DNA from: JBBPYA01 sp038200385 | Lineage (GTDB): Bacteria > Actinomycetota > Actinomycetes > Mycobacteriales > Geodermatophilaceae | Length of the DNA: 6,270 nt | Direction of reading: 5' to 3' | Assembly (NCBI GenBank): GCA_038200385.1 | Contig: JBBPYA010000255.1 | Location: forward strand, 1-6,270 | Shown here: piece by piece, positions 1 to 5,727 of the stretch | How positions within the stretch are numbered: the stretch's first letter is position 1 | Layout: each line of letters opens with the position of its first letter | The notes under the pieces: model-generated | Databases searched by the model: none | What the model was told of the DNA's origin: nothing | Seen by the model: the letters and a program-made list of their open reading frames with translations, nothing else | Position numbers and translations under genes: made by a program

Positions 1-134
1 ACGACGGCTACGCCGACCTCGGCGGGGACTACTACACCCGCCGCAACCCCGACAAGACCAAACAACGCGCCCTGAACCAGCTCCGCCAACTCGGCTACAC
101 CGTCACCCTCCAGGCGCTCCCAGCCACCGGCTGA
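1..134 (+). CDS. C-terminal tail of a probable transposase (5' partial)
   Basis: The frame is open from the left edge (first full codon at base 3) to a TGA at 132-134, giving 43 visible residues. They begin DGYADLGGDYYTRRNPDK and continue with a segment containing LRQLGYTVTL. This pattern (DLGxDYY, then RR, a basic helix, then a short LGYTVTL strand) resembles what I recall at the C-termini of transposases in actinobacterial insertion sequences. I cannot name the IS family from this tail, and the catalytic residues lie outside the window. The bias toward codons ending in C or G supports real coding. The tail converges on the hydrolase gene, whose stop is 21 bases away, so if this is an insertion sequence its right end must lie in or very near 135-155. 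No terminal inverted repeat can be identified without the left end. An unrelated hypothetical protein remains possible. Confidence 0.5.
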   Translation, partial: DGYADLGGDYYTRRNPDKTKQRALNQLRQLGYTVTLQALPATG

Positions 135-147
135 CACCGCCGGGTGG
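124..147. terminator. Hairpin between convergent genes, overlapping the upstream stop codon
   Basis: CCACCGGC (124-131) can pair with GCCGGGTGG (139-147): eight base pairs with a single bulged G and a 7-base loop (132-138) that contains the TGA stop of the left-edge gene. There is no T tract on either side, so it is not a canonical intrinsic terminator. GC-rich actinobacteria often have terminators without the T run. It lies just before the end of the hydrolase gene on the opposite strand and could serve both directions. It could equally be a subterminal repeat of the insertion sequence. Confidence 0.35.
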
Positions 148-155
148 GGCCATCT

Positions 156-1061
156 TCATGTCAGGTGCTGGGCGAACCAGTCCCGCTGCGCCGCGCTGGA
201 CAGTGTGAAGTTCTCCCCGGTGTAGGCCTCGAAGTGCCCGCCGGGCAGCACCAGCAGCTTCTTCGGCTCGTGCGCGGTGGAGAAGCCGCGGGTGGCCAGG
301 TCCACGACGGTCAAGTGGTCCCCGGCGGCCACGACCATCATCAGCGGCGTGGGCGTGATCAACGGCAGGTAGGCCCCCGGCTCGTAGTCGAGGAACATCT
401 CCACCGAGCGCAGGGTGACCGAGTTGGTCCAGGTGGTGGCCCGGTCCAGGATCGGACCGAGGAAGAAGTCGTGGGTGTCCGCGGTGGGCAGCGCGCACAT
501 CTCGGTCGGGTCCTGGTCGTAGCAGACCTGGATCATCGCCGGGTCCTTGCCGTGGTAGCGCGCGGTCCGGTCCGCGTCGAACGCGCCGCGCAGCACGGCC
601 ACCATGTCCGCGCGGACCAGCCGGCGGGCGTTCTCGTAGCCGCTGATCAGCGGGACCTGGCTGACCACGCAGCGCACCCGCCGGTCGGTGGCGGCCACGA
701 CCAGGACGTGCCCTGCGCTGTAGCTCGAGCCCCAGACGCCGATCCGCTCGGCGTCGATGTCGGGCAGTTCGGCGGCCCAGGTGATCGCGGCCCGGTAGTC
801 CTGGATCTGCAGCCAGGGGTCGATCTCGCCTCGGGGGGTCCCGTCGCTGTCCCCGAGGCAACGGTTGTCGTAGACGAGGACGGCGAAGCCGCCGGCCGCG
901 AACACCTCCGCGTAGTCGTCGAGATACATCTCCTTGGTCGCGGAGAAGCCGTGGCTCATCACGATCAGCGGCGCCGGCTGGTCGCCCTCGGGCTTGTACA
1001 GCCAGCCGCGCAGGGTCACCTGGTCGTCGGTGTGGAACTCGACGTTCTCGCGCTGGGCCAT
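156..1061 (-). CDS. Alpha/beta hydrolase, FrsA-like/COG1073 type
   Basis: This 301-residue protein begins MAQRENVEFHTDDQVTLRGW. It is a serine hydrolase of the alpha/beta fold, probably a cytoplasmic esterase or related acyl hydrolase, since no signal peptide or membrane segment is visible. The order of elements fits the family: an N-terminal strand pair (TLRGWLYKP), the oxyanion-hole region SHGFS around His37-Gly38, the segment VYDNRCLGDSDG (63-74), the nucleophile elbow GVWGSSYSAGHV with Ser113 as likely nucleophile, Asp248 in AAGDHLT as the likely acid, and His276 in LPGGHFEAY as the base. A variable cap-like region occupies about 140-235. The elbow reads G-S-S-Y-S, so Ser replaces the second Gly of the usual GxSxG; I recall GTSYSGGH-type elbows as common in this subgroup. 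The ATG start is preceded by GAGGAGG (1066-1072) only 4 bases away, and an upstream extension is a shadow of the opposite gene. The gene diverges from the VOC-cupin gene. The substrate cannot be read from sequence. Confidence 0.9.
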   Translation of the reverse strand: MAQRENVEFHTDDQVTLRGWLYKPEGDQPAPLIVMSHGFSATKEMYLDDYAEVFAAGGFAVLVYDNRCLGDSDGTPRGEIDPWLQIQDYRAAITWAAELPDIDAERIGVWGSSYSAGHVLVVAATDRRVRCVVSQVPLISGYENARRLVRADMVAVLRGAFDADRTARYHGKDPAMIQVCYDQDPTEMCALPTADTHDFFLGPILDRATTWTNSVTLRSVEMFLDYEPGAYLPLITPTPLMMVVAAGDHLTVVDLATRGFSTAHEPKKLLVLPGGHFEAYTGENFTLSSAAQRDWFAQHLT

Positions 1062-1065
1062 GACG

Positions 1066-1072
1066 CCTCCTC
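1066..1072 (-). promoter_or_regulatory. Strong Shine-Dalgarno of the hydrolase gene
   Basis: On the minus strand GAGGAGG lies 4 bases before the ATG at 1061-1059. It fixes the start in an open frame that otherwise continues to 1475. The spacing is slightly short but the match to the 16S anti-SD is excellent. Confidence 0.75.
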
Positions 1073-1118
1073 GGCTCGGGTGGGTCAACTCAGTGTGCTC
1101 CGCCGGGCTCCCGCTGGG

Positions 1119-1124
1119 TAGCGT
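1119..1124 (+). promoter_or_regulatory. Candidate -10 element for a leaderless transcript of the VOC-cupin gene
   Basis: TAGCGT matches the TANNNT form common in actinobacterial -10 elements. It ends exactly 7 bases before the GTG at 1132, so transcription would start at or very near the first base of that codon. No purine-rich ribosome-binding site precedes the GTG, which fits a leaderless mRNA. No convincing -35 hexamer is visible at the expected distance. This is a pattern match only. Confidence 0.4.
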
Positions 1125-1131
1125 GTGGGCC

Positions 1132-2196
1132 GTGCCCGCGCCCGCCGAGCTGACAAGCGCCGAGGTCGTCCTGCCCTGCCCCGACCTGGACGCGGGGATC
1201 GAGTTCTTCACCGCGCAGCTGGGCTTCCGGCTGGACACGATCATGCCGGCCGACGACCCACGGATCGCGGTGCTCACTGGCCCGGACCTGCGGCTGCGGC
1301 TGGACCGCGACGGCGTCGGCGGACCCGGCGAGCTGCGGATCGGCTGCGCGGACCCGGCCGGGCGGGGGCGGCGGACCGCACCGAACGGAACCGTCATACA
1401 CCTGATCGACCCGGAGCCCGGACTGCGCGTCCCCGAAGGCACGGAGCAGTTCGAACTCACCCGGCCGGTCGACACCGACAGCGGCGTCGGACGGGCCGGG
1501 ATGATCTACCGGGACGTGCTGCCCTCGCGTCAGGGCGGGCGCTTCATCGCCTCGCACATCAGGATCCCCGACGGCGGCCCGGTGCCGGACTACGTCCACC
1601 ACCACACCGTCCGGTTCCAGCTGATCTACTGCGCGGCCGGCTGGGTGGAGGTGGTCTACGAGGACCAGGGCCCGCCGTTCATCATGCAGGCCGGCGACTG
1701 CGTGCTGCAGCCGCCGGGCATCCGGCACCGGGTGCTCCGGTCCTCCCCGGGCTTCGAGGTGGTTGAGGTCGGCTGCCCGGCCGAACACGAGACGAACGTC
1801 GAGCACGAGATCACGCTGCCGACGCCGCAGGTCCGCCCGGACCGCCGCTTCGCCGGGCAGCTGTTCGTCCGGCACGTCGCCGCGGCCGCGGTGTGGCAGC
1901 CGTGGCGGTACGCCGGCTTCGAGTGCCGGGACACCGGGATCGCCGCGGCCACCGACGGGCTGGCCGGAGTCCGGGTGGTACGTCGTACGTCGACGGCTGG
2001 CCCGGAGCCGCTCAAGCACGACGGCGAGTTCCAGTTCTGGTTCGGGCTGGCGGGGTCCGCGACGCTGAGCACGGACGGTCACGGCGAGTCCGAACTCGGC
2101 CGGGGCGTCGCCGTGACCATGCCGGCCGGGACCCGGCACGCGCTGGTCGAGGTGACGCCGGACCTGGAGTTCCTCGAGGTCACCCTGCCGGCCTGA
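1132..2196 (+). CDS. Fusion protein: N-terminal VOC (glyoxalase-fold) domain plus two cupin domains
   Basis: This 354-residue protein starts at GTG 1132 (MPAPAELTSAEVVLPCPDLD); GTG at 1123 is an alternative. Residues about 8-110 look like a VOC half: a strand (SAEVVLPC), a helix (LDAGIEFFTAQLGF, the usual VOC pattern), a strand (IAVLTGPDLRLRL), then HLIDPEPG and QFELTRP. Residues about 128-222 form a first cupin with His156-His157-His158, then RFQLIYCAAGWVEV, then GDCVLQPPGIRHRV with His199. The Glu normally following the paired histidines is Gln163. Residues about 278-352 form a second cupin with only partial ligands: His296, Glu299 and His336 in PAGTRHAL. The first cupin is therefore the likelier metal site. 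The fold suggests a small-molecule dioxygenase, isomerase or binding protein, but the reaction cannot be named. No signal peptide is visible, so it is probably cytoplasmic. It diverges from the hydrolase gene, and its stop lies within a hairpin shared with the convergent phosphoribosyltransferase gene. Confidence 0.85.
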   Translation: MPAPAELTSAEVVLPCPDLDAGIEFFTAQLGFRLDTIMPADDPRIAVLTGPDLRLRLDRDGVGGPGELRIGCADPAGRGRRTAPNGTVIHLIDPEPGLRVPEGTEQFELTRPVDTDSGVGRAGMIYRDVLPSRQGGRFIASHIRIPDGGPVPDYVHHHTVRFQLIYCAAGWVEVVYEDQGPPFIMQAGDCVLQPPGIRHRVLRSSPGFEVVEVGCPAEHETNVEHEITLPTPQVRPDRRFAGQLFVRHVAAAAVWQPWRYAGFECRDTGIAAATDGLAGVRVVRRTSTAGPEPLKHDGEFQFWFGLAGSATLSTDGHGESELGRGVAVTMPAGTRHALVEVTPDLEFLEVTLPA

Positions 2197-2214
2197 CCCC
2201 GAAGGGTCCGGGCC
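2190..2214. terminator. Hairpin between convergent genes, possibly a bidirectional terminator
   Basis: GGCC (2190-2193) and GACCC (2195-2199) pair with GGGTC (2204-2208) and GGCC (2211-2214) around a CGAA tetraloop at 2200-2203, leaving a small internal loop (T opposite CG). The TGA stop of the VOC-cupin gene (2194-2196) sits in the stem. The stop of the opposing phosphoribosyltransferase gene is at 2223. No T tract follows. The position between two convergent stops only 26 bases apart makes a termination role likely. Confidence 0.45.
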
Positions 2215-2222
2215 GCGTGCGT

Positions 2223-2933
2223 TCAGCGGTTCAGTGCGGCCAGCACCTCCTCGTCGGAGGTCTGCCCGAAGTGCCGGTAGTACCGGCTGACCGCGCCGAA
2301 CCCCGCGGGCTGCCACGGTACGGCGATGCCGTCCGGGCCCGGCCACGTCCCGGCCACGGCGTTGGCTCCGGCTTCCACGTCGGCTGCCCCGGGTGGCGGC
2401 GGACCCAGGATCGCCGCGACGTCCGGGGGCCCGACCGGCGCCGCGAAGCCCAGCCAGGCCGGGTGTTGCGCCCGGACTGCGGCGAGGGCGACCCGGGCGG
2501 AGGCGCCCGTCGCGATGCCGTCGTCCACGACCAGCACGACCCGACCGGTCACCGCCGGGGGCGGCCGACCGCCGCGGTAGAGCTGCTCGCGCCGCCGTAC
2601 CTCCTGAAGTGCCCGCTCGGTCCAGCCGTGCAGATCCTCGGGGCCGACACCGAGCCGGCGGATCACCGCGTCGTTGCCGACCCGCGCCGTCGCCGACACC
2701 GCGCCCAGCGCGAGTTCCGGGCGCCGCGGATGGAAGACCTTGGCCACGATGAGCGCGTCCAGTTCCGCGCCGAGCCCGGGTGTGAGTTGGGCGGCGACGA
2801 CGACACCGCCGCGGGGCAGTCCCAGGAGGACCACCTCGCCGGGCGGTGCCGTGGACAGCAGCTTCCGGACCGGGTCCCGCAGCCGGCGGCCGGCGTCGGT
2901 GCGGTCGGCGTACGCCGCTCGCGGGAAGGCCAT
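2223..2933 (-). CDS. Phosphoribosyltransferase-family protein (COG1926 type)
   Basis: This 236-residue protein begins MAFPRAAYADRTDAGRRL. It has the type I PRTase layout: an early PPi-loop strand VVLLGLPRGGVVVA (34-47), then LIVAKVFHPRRPELALGAVS (61-80), the position where the family usually has a conserved Lys followed by an ELAxGAV segment (Lys65 here), and the PRPP-binding signature VVLVVDDGIATGAS (132-145) with Asp137-Asp138 and the TGAS turn. The N-terminal FxDRxxAGRxL-like motif and C-terminal SRYYRHFGQTSDEEV are typical of this family of unassigned substrate, which is often found beside or fused to erythromycin-esterase or dienelactone-hydrolase domains. The nucleobase or other acceptor is unknown. 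The ATG is preceded by AGGA with a 7-base spacer. The gene lies 71 bases downstream of the transporter ATPase on the same strand, so it may be the last gene of that operon or have its own promoter. Length and motifs look intact. Confidence 0.9.
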   Translation of the reverse strand: MAFPRAAYADRTDAGRRLRDPVRKLLSTAPPGEVVLLGLPRGGVVVAAQLTPGLGAELDALIVAKVFHPRRPELALGAVSATARVGNDAVIRRLGVGPEDLHGWTERALQEVRRREQLYRGGRPPPAVTGRVVLVVDDGIATGASARVALAAVRAQHPAWLGFAAPVGPPDVAAILGPPPPGAADVEAGANAVAGTWPGPDGIAVPWQPAGFGAVSRYYRHFGQTSDEEVLAALNR

Positions 2934-2946
2934 CCAGGGATCCTGG
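2934..2946 (-). promoter_or_regulatory. Small inverted repeat embedding the ribosome-binding site of the phosphoribosyltransferase gene
   Basis: CCAGG (2934-2938) and CCTGG (2942-2946) form a perfect 5-base inverted repeat with a 3-base loop directly against the ATG. In the minus-strand mRNA the AGGA ribosome-binding site is inside the hairpin, so folding could limit translation initiation. Five pairs with a 3-base loop is only modestly stable, and the repeat could be chance in GC-rich DNA. Confidence 0.3.
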
Positions 2947-3001
2947 CACCGCGGGCGCGACGGACCGCGCAGCGAGCTCCGCGCCGGGGACCGTCGGTGC
3001 C
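2945..3001 (-). terminator. Long inverted repeat in the spacer after the transporter ATPase gene
   Basis: GGCACCG (2945-2951) is perfectly complementary to CGGTGCC (2995-3001). A second pairing, GACGG (2959-2963) with CCGTC (2991-2995), can stack inside it if the outer stem gives up its seventh pair. The structure fills the spacer starting 3 bases after the ATPase stop codon, so it could terminate or attenuate the transporter transcript before the phosphoribosyltransferase gene, or protect the 3' end of the operon mRNA. No T tract is present. It shares two bases (2945-2946) with the ribosome-binding-site hairpin, so the two may be mutually exclusive. Confidence 0.35.
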
Positions 3002-3004
3002 GCC

Positions 3005-4117
3005 TCAGGGAGCGCCGAACACCGTCCCGGTACCGGTCACGGTGAGGTGGACCAGATCGCCGGCCCGCGGCGCGCTGCCCCCCAGCGTGCGGGCGCTGAT
3101 CCCCGGCCCGCCGTCGAGCAGCTGCAGCTGGACGGCACAGTCGTGCCCGTAGAACTGCAGCCCGCTCACCCGCGCGGGGACGCCGGGCCGGCCCTCGGGC
3201 GCGGTGGCGTCGCCGGCCTCACGATCGGGCTGGATGTGGATCTGCTCCGGGCGCAGGAGCAGCCGCACCGACCCGGTAGCCGCGGCCCCGGCCGCCGGAT
3301 CCAGCGCGACCGGCCCGAGCGCGGAGTGCGCGACCGCGCCGTCGAGGGTGGCCGGCAGCAGCACCGCGGCGCCGACGAATGCGGCGACTCCCGGATCGAC
3401 CGGGCTGCGGTACAGCTGTTGCGGGGCCGCGAGCTGGACGATCGTCCCCTCCCTCATCACCGCGACCTCATCGGCCATGGACAGCGCCTCGGACTGGTCG
3501 TGGGTGACCAGGATCGTGCTGGTGCCGGCGGTCCGCAGGATCGCCAGCACGGCCTGCCGGGTGGATTCGCGCTGGCCGGCGTCCAGTGAGGAGAACGGCT
3601 CGTCGAGCAGTACCAGGGCCGGGCGCGGGGCCAGCGCCCGCGCCAGCGCGACCCGCTGCTGCTGGCCGCCGGAGAGCTGGTGCGGATAGCGCTGGGCCAG
3701 GCTCTCGTCCAGGCCGACCCCGGCCAGCAGCTCGCGGGCGGTGGACGGACGCCGTCGGGTCCGCGGTAACCCGAACACGGCGTTGGCGCCCGCGGTCAGG
3801 TGTGGGAACAGCGCGCCTTCCTGCGGCACGTAGCCGACCCGTCGGCGCTGCGCGGGCACACAGCGCCCGGGGCCGTAGACCGGCTGCTCGCCGAACCGGA
3901 TCTCGCCGCCGTCGGGGCGGTCGAATCCGGCCACCAGTCGCAGCAGGGTGGTTTTGCCGCACCCTGAGGGGCCGAGCAGAGCCGTCACGCCGTCGGCGCG
4001 CGCGACGAGGTCGAGGTCGTGCAGGACCTCGGTGGCGCCGTAGGACTTGCGCAGCCCGCGGACGGTGAGCGCGGGTGCCGGCGCCGTCTCACCTGCCCGC
4101 CCGCTGCCCTCGCTCAC
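3005..4117 (-). CDS. fbpC: ABC importer ATP-binding protein, Fe(III) type
   Basis: This 370-residue ATPase hydrolyses ATP on the inner face of the membrane to power import by the neighbouring permease. Visible motifs are: Walker A GPSGCGKT (49-56), Q-loop VPQEGALFPHLT with Gln99, signature LSGGQQQR (148-155), Walker B VLLDEP (169-174), D-loop SSLD (176-179) and H-loop ILVTHD with His206. The C-terminal third holds a TOBE-like regulatory domain (about 285-368, starting VRLLLRPEQIHIQ), typical of FbpC/PotA-type importers. All catalytic residues are present. The start is GTG at 4117-4115. Its first bases overlap the permease TGA as GTGA (4-base overlap), and there is no good ribosome-binding site, so it is probably translated by coupling. 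The iron assignment rests mainly on the binding protein and the fused permease; thiamine, putrescine or 2-aminoethylphosphonate importers share this layout. Confidence 0.92.
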   Translation of the reverse strand: MSEGSGRAGETAPAPALTVRGLRKSYGATEVLHDLDLVARADGVTALLGPSGCGKTTLLRLVAGFDRPDGGEIRFGEQPVYGPGRCVPAQRRRVGYVPQEGALFPHLTAGANAVFGLPRTRRRPSTARELLAGVGLDESLAQRYPHQLSGGQQQRVALARALAPRPALVLLDEPFSSLDAGQRESTRQAVLAILRTAGTSTILVTHDQSEALSMADEVAVMREGTIVQLAAPQQLYRSPVDPGVAAFVGAAVLLPATLDGAVAHSALGPVALDPAAGAAATGSVRLLLRPEQIHIQPDREAGDATAPEGRPGVPARVSGLQFYGHDCAVQLQLLDGGPGISARTLGGSAPRAGDLVHLTVTGTGTVFGAP

Positions 4118-5727
4118 GGCGTCAGGCTACGTCCGGCCTGCCGGGTCAGCAGGTAGGTCGCCGGAGCCGAGATCGCGATCATCAGGGCTGCGTACGGCGC
4201 AGCGGCGCCGTACTGCAGGCTGCTGCTCAGTCCCCAGAACGCGGTGGCCAGCGTCTGGGTCCCGGTAGGAGCCAGCAGCAGGGTGGCGGTCAGTTCCGTG
4301 GCCACCGCAAGGACCACCAGTGCGGCGCCGGCGCCGAGCCCGCCGGCCATCAGCGGCAGCGTCACCCGGCGCAGCCGCTGCAGGGTCGGCGTGCCGAGCG
4401 AGCGCGCGACGTCGTCGTAGAGCGGGCGGGCCTGAGACAGCGCGGACCGGACGTTGATGACCGCCCGCGGGAGGAAGAGGATCGCGTATCCCAGGATGAG
4501 CAACGGCGCGGACTGGTAGAGCCCGGGCACCAGCCGGATCGACACCGTGATCAGGGCCAGCGCGACCACGATGCCGGGCATCGCGCTGCCGAAGTACGTA
4601 CCGCGCTCCAGCAGGGCGCCCAGCCGACTGCCGTACCGCTCGCTGAGCCACCCCAGGGCCAGCGCGAGGGCGACCGCGACGACCGCGGCGACGGCGGCGA
4701 GCCCGACGGTGGTGGCGGCGGTGCGGGCCAGCGACGCCCACGGGAACGCCGTCGACCGACCGGCGAGCAGCCAGCGCAGCAGCGCGCCGAGCGGGACGAG
4801 CAGCGCCAGCGTGGACAGCAGGGCGAGTCCGCCGAGGGCCGGCCAGTGCCACCGGCCGAGTTCGATCCGGGTCACCGACCGGGCCGCCCCGCTGCCCAGC
4901 CGGCCGTAGCGGGCGCCGCCGCGCAGCCCGAGTTCGGCGAGCAGGAACACCAGGCAGACCGCCGCCAGGACGCCGGCGAGCACGTTGGCCGCCGGCCCGT
5001 TGAAGCTGGACCGGAACTGGTCGTAGATGGCGGTGGTGAACGTCGGGAACCGCAGCAGCTGCAAGGCCCCGAACTCCGCGAGCATGTGGACGCCCACGAG
5101 CAGGACACCGCCGTACAGCGCGATCCGCAGCTGCGGCAGCAGAACCCGCCCGAAAACCGCCTGGGACGACAGTCCCAGGCTGCGCGCGCTCTCCTCCAGC
5201 GCGGGGTCCAGCCCTCGTAAGGCGGCGACGACCGGGAGGTACACCAGCGGGAAGTAGGACAGCGTCGTGACCAGCAGCGCACCCCAGTAGCCGTCGACGG
5301 TGCGGGTCACCGAGATCCAGGCGTAGCCGTTGACGAACGCCGGGATCGCCAGCGGTGCCACCAGCAGGACGGTCCACAGCTTGCGCAGCGGGATCGTGGT
5401 GCGCTCGACGAGCCAGGCCGCGCCGGTGCCGAGCACCGCACTCAGCGCCATGCAGCCCAGGGTCAGCCGCAGGGTGTTCCACAGCAGCTCGCCGACCCGG
5501 GCCCGGAACACCAGCTCGCTGGTCTGCGCCCAGCCGAGGTCGATGGTGTAACCGATCACGAAGAACAACGGGATCAGCGCGAACAGCGCGACGACGACGG
5601 CGGCGGCAACCACGGCGGCCGGGGCCCGGCGACGGCGTACGCGCCGGGTACGCCGACGGTCGGCCGTGACCGCGTCCGGGACCGGGACCGGGACGGAGCC
5701 GCGGCCAGGAGCGCCGGCCAGGGTCAG
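4114..5727 (-). CDS. fbpB: ABC importer permease, fused two-domain (FbpB/SfuB type), probable CTG start
   Basis: With a CTG start at 5727-5725 the protein has 537 residues. It forms the transmembrane channel of the importer. After an Arg-rich cytoplasmic stretch (about 24-34) a first membrane helix runs from about 37 to 59, followed by roughly eleven more hydrophobic segments in two halves. Each half has an EAA-type loop that docks the ATPase: DPALEESARSLG with downstream LP (174-198) and YDDVARSLG with LP (437-458). A single polypeptide carrying two permease domains is characteristic of ferric and thiamine importers. No ATG, GTG or TTG occurs in any frame between the upstream gene's stop and GTG 5613. 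That GTG would start inside the first membrane helix and drop the Arg-rich segment. The CTG at 5727 overlaps the upstream TGA as CTGA and lies 10 bases after AGGAGG. A sequencing error is the main alternative. The C-terminus overlaps the ATPase start by 4 bases. Confidence 0.88.
   Translation of the reverse strand: MTLAGAPGRGSVPVPVPDAVTADRRRTRRVRRRRAPAAVVAAAVVVALFALIPLFFVIGYTIDLGWAQTSELVFRARVGELLWNTLRLTLGCMALSAVLGTGAAWLVERTTIPLRKLWTVLLVAPLAIPAFVNGYAWISVTRTVDGYWGALLVTTLSYFPLVYLPVVAALRGLDPALEESARSLGLSSQAVFGRVLLPQLRIALYGGVLLVGVHMLAEFGALQLLRFPTFTTAIYDQFRSSFNGPAANVLAGVLAAVCLVFLLAELGLRGGARYGRLGSGAARSVTRIELGRWHWPALGGLALLSTLALLVPLGALLRWLLAGRSTAFPWASLARTAATTVGLAAVAAVVAVALALALGWLSERYGSRLGALLERGTYFGSAMPGIVVALALITVSIRLVPGLYQSAPLLILGYAILFLPRAVINVRSALSQARPLYDDVARSLGTPTLQRLRRVTLPLMAGGLGAGAALVVLAVATELTATLLLAPTGTQTLATAFWGLSSSLQYGAAAPYAALMIAISAPATYLLTRQAGRSLTP
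5677..5694. repeat. Triple tandem hexamer at the permease N-terminus
   Basis: CGGGAC is repeated three times without interruption on the plus strand. In the permease frame it encodes the VPVPVP run at residues 12-17. Gain or loss of units would keep the frame and only change the length of a flexible cytoplasmic tail. Confidence 0.8.

Noticed and set aside
1083..1088. TTGACC on the minus strand as a -35 element for the hydrolase
   Set aside because: A -10 element at normal spacing would fall on the start codon and ribosome-binding site, and no matching -10 is present.
144..1121. Long plus-strand open frame opposite the hydrolase
   Set aside because: It is a shadow of GC-biased codons on the other strand, with repetitive Gly/Val/Gln composition and no motif.
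934..1131. Extension of the VOC-cupin frame to an ATG at 934
   Set aside because: It would overlap the hydrolase start region antisense and adds no recognisable domain. The VOC fold begins soon after GTG 1132.
1062..1475. Upstream extension of the hydrolase reading frame to an earlier ATG
   Set aside because: The extension is low-complexity Pro/Ser/Arg-rich sequence antisense to the VOC-cupin gene, and a strong ribosome-binding site sits just before the ATG at 1061.
1979..1992. Tandem duplication of TACGTCG inside the VOC-cupin gene, possible frameshift
   Set aside because: The reading frame is coherent on both sides and the second cupin reads through normally, so a recent frame-breaking duplication is not supported.
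1090..2949. Long minus-strand open frame opposite the VOC-cupin gene
   Set aside because: Arg/Gly/Pro-rich shadow translation covering two genes with clear domains in other frames.
4075..5220. Plus-strand open frame of 381 residues opposite the permease
   Set aside because: Gln/Arg/Gly-rich shadow with no domain. The opposite strand encodes clear membrane helices and EAA loops.
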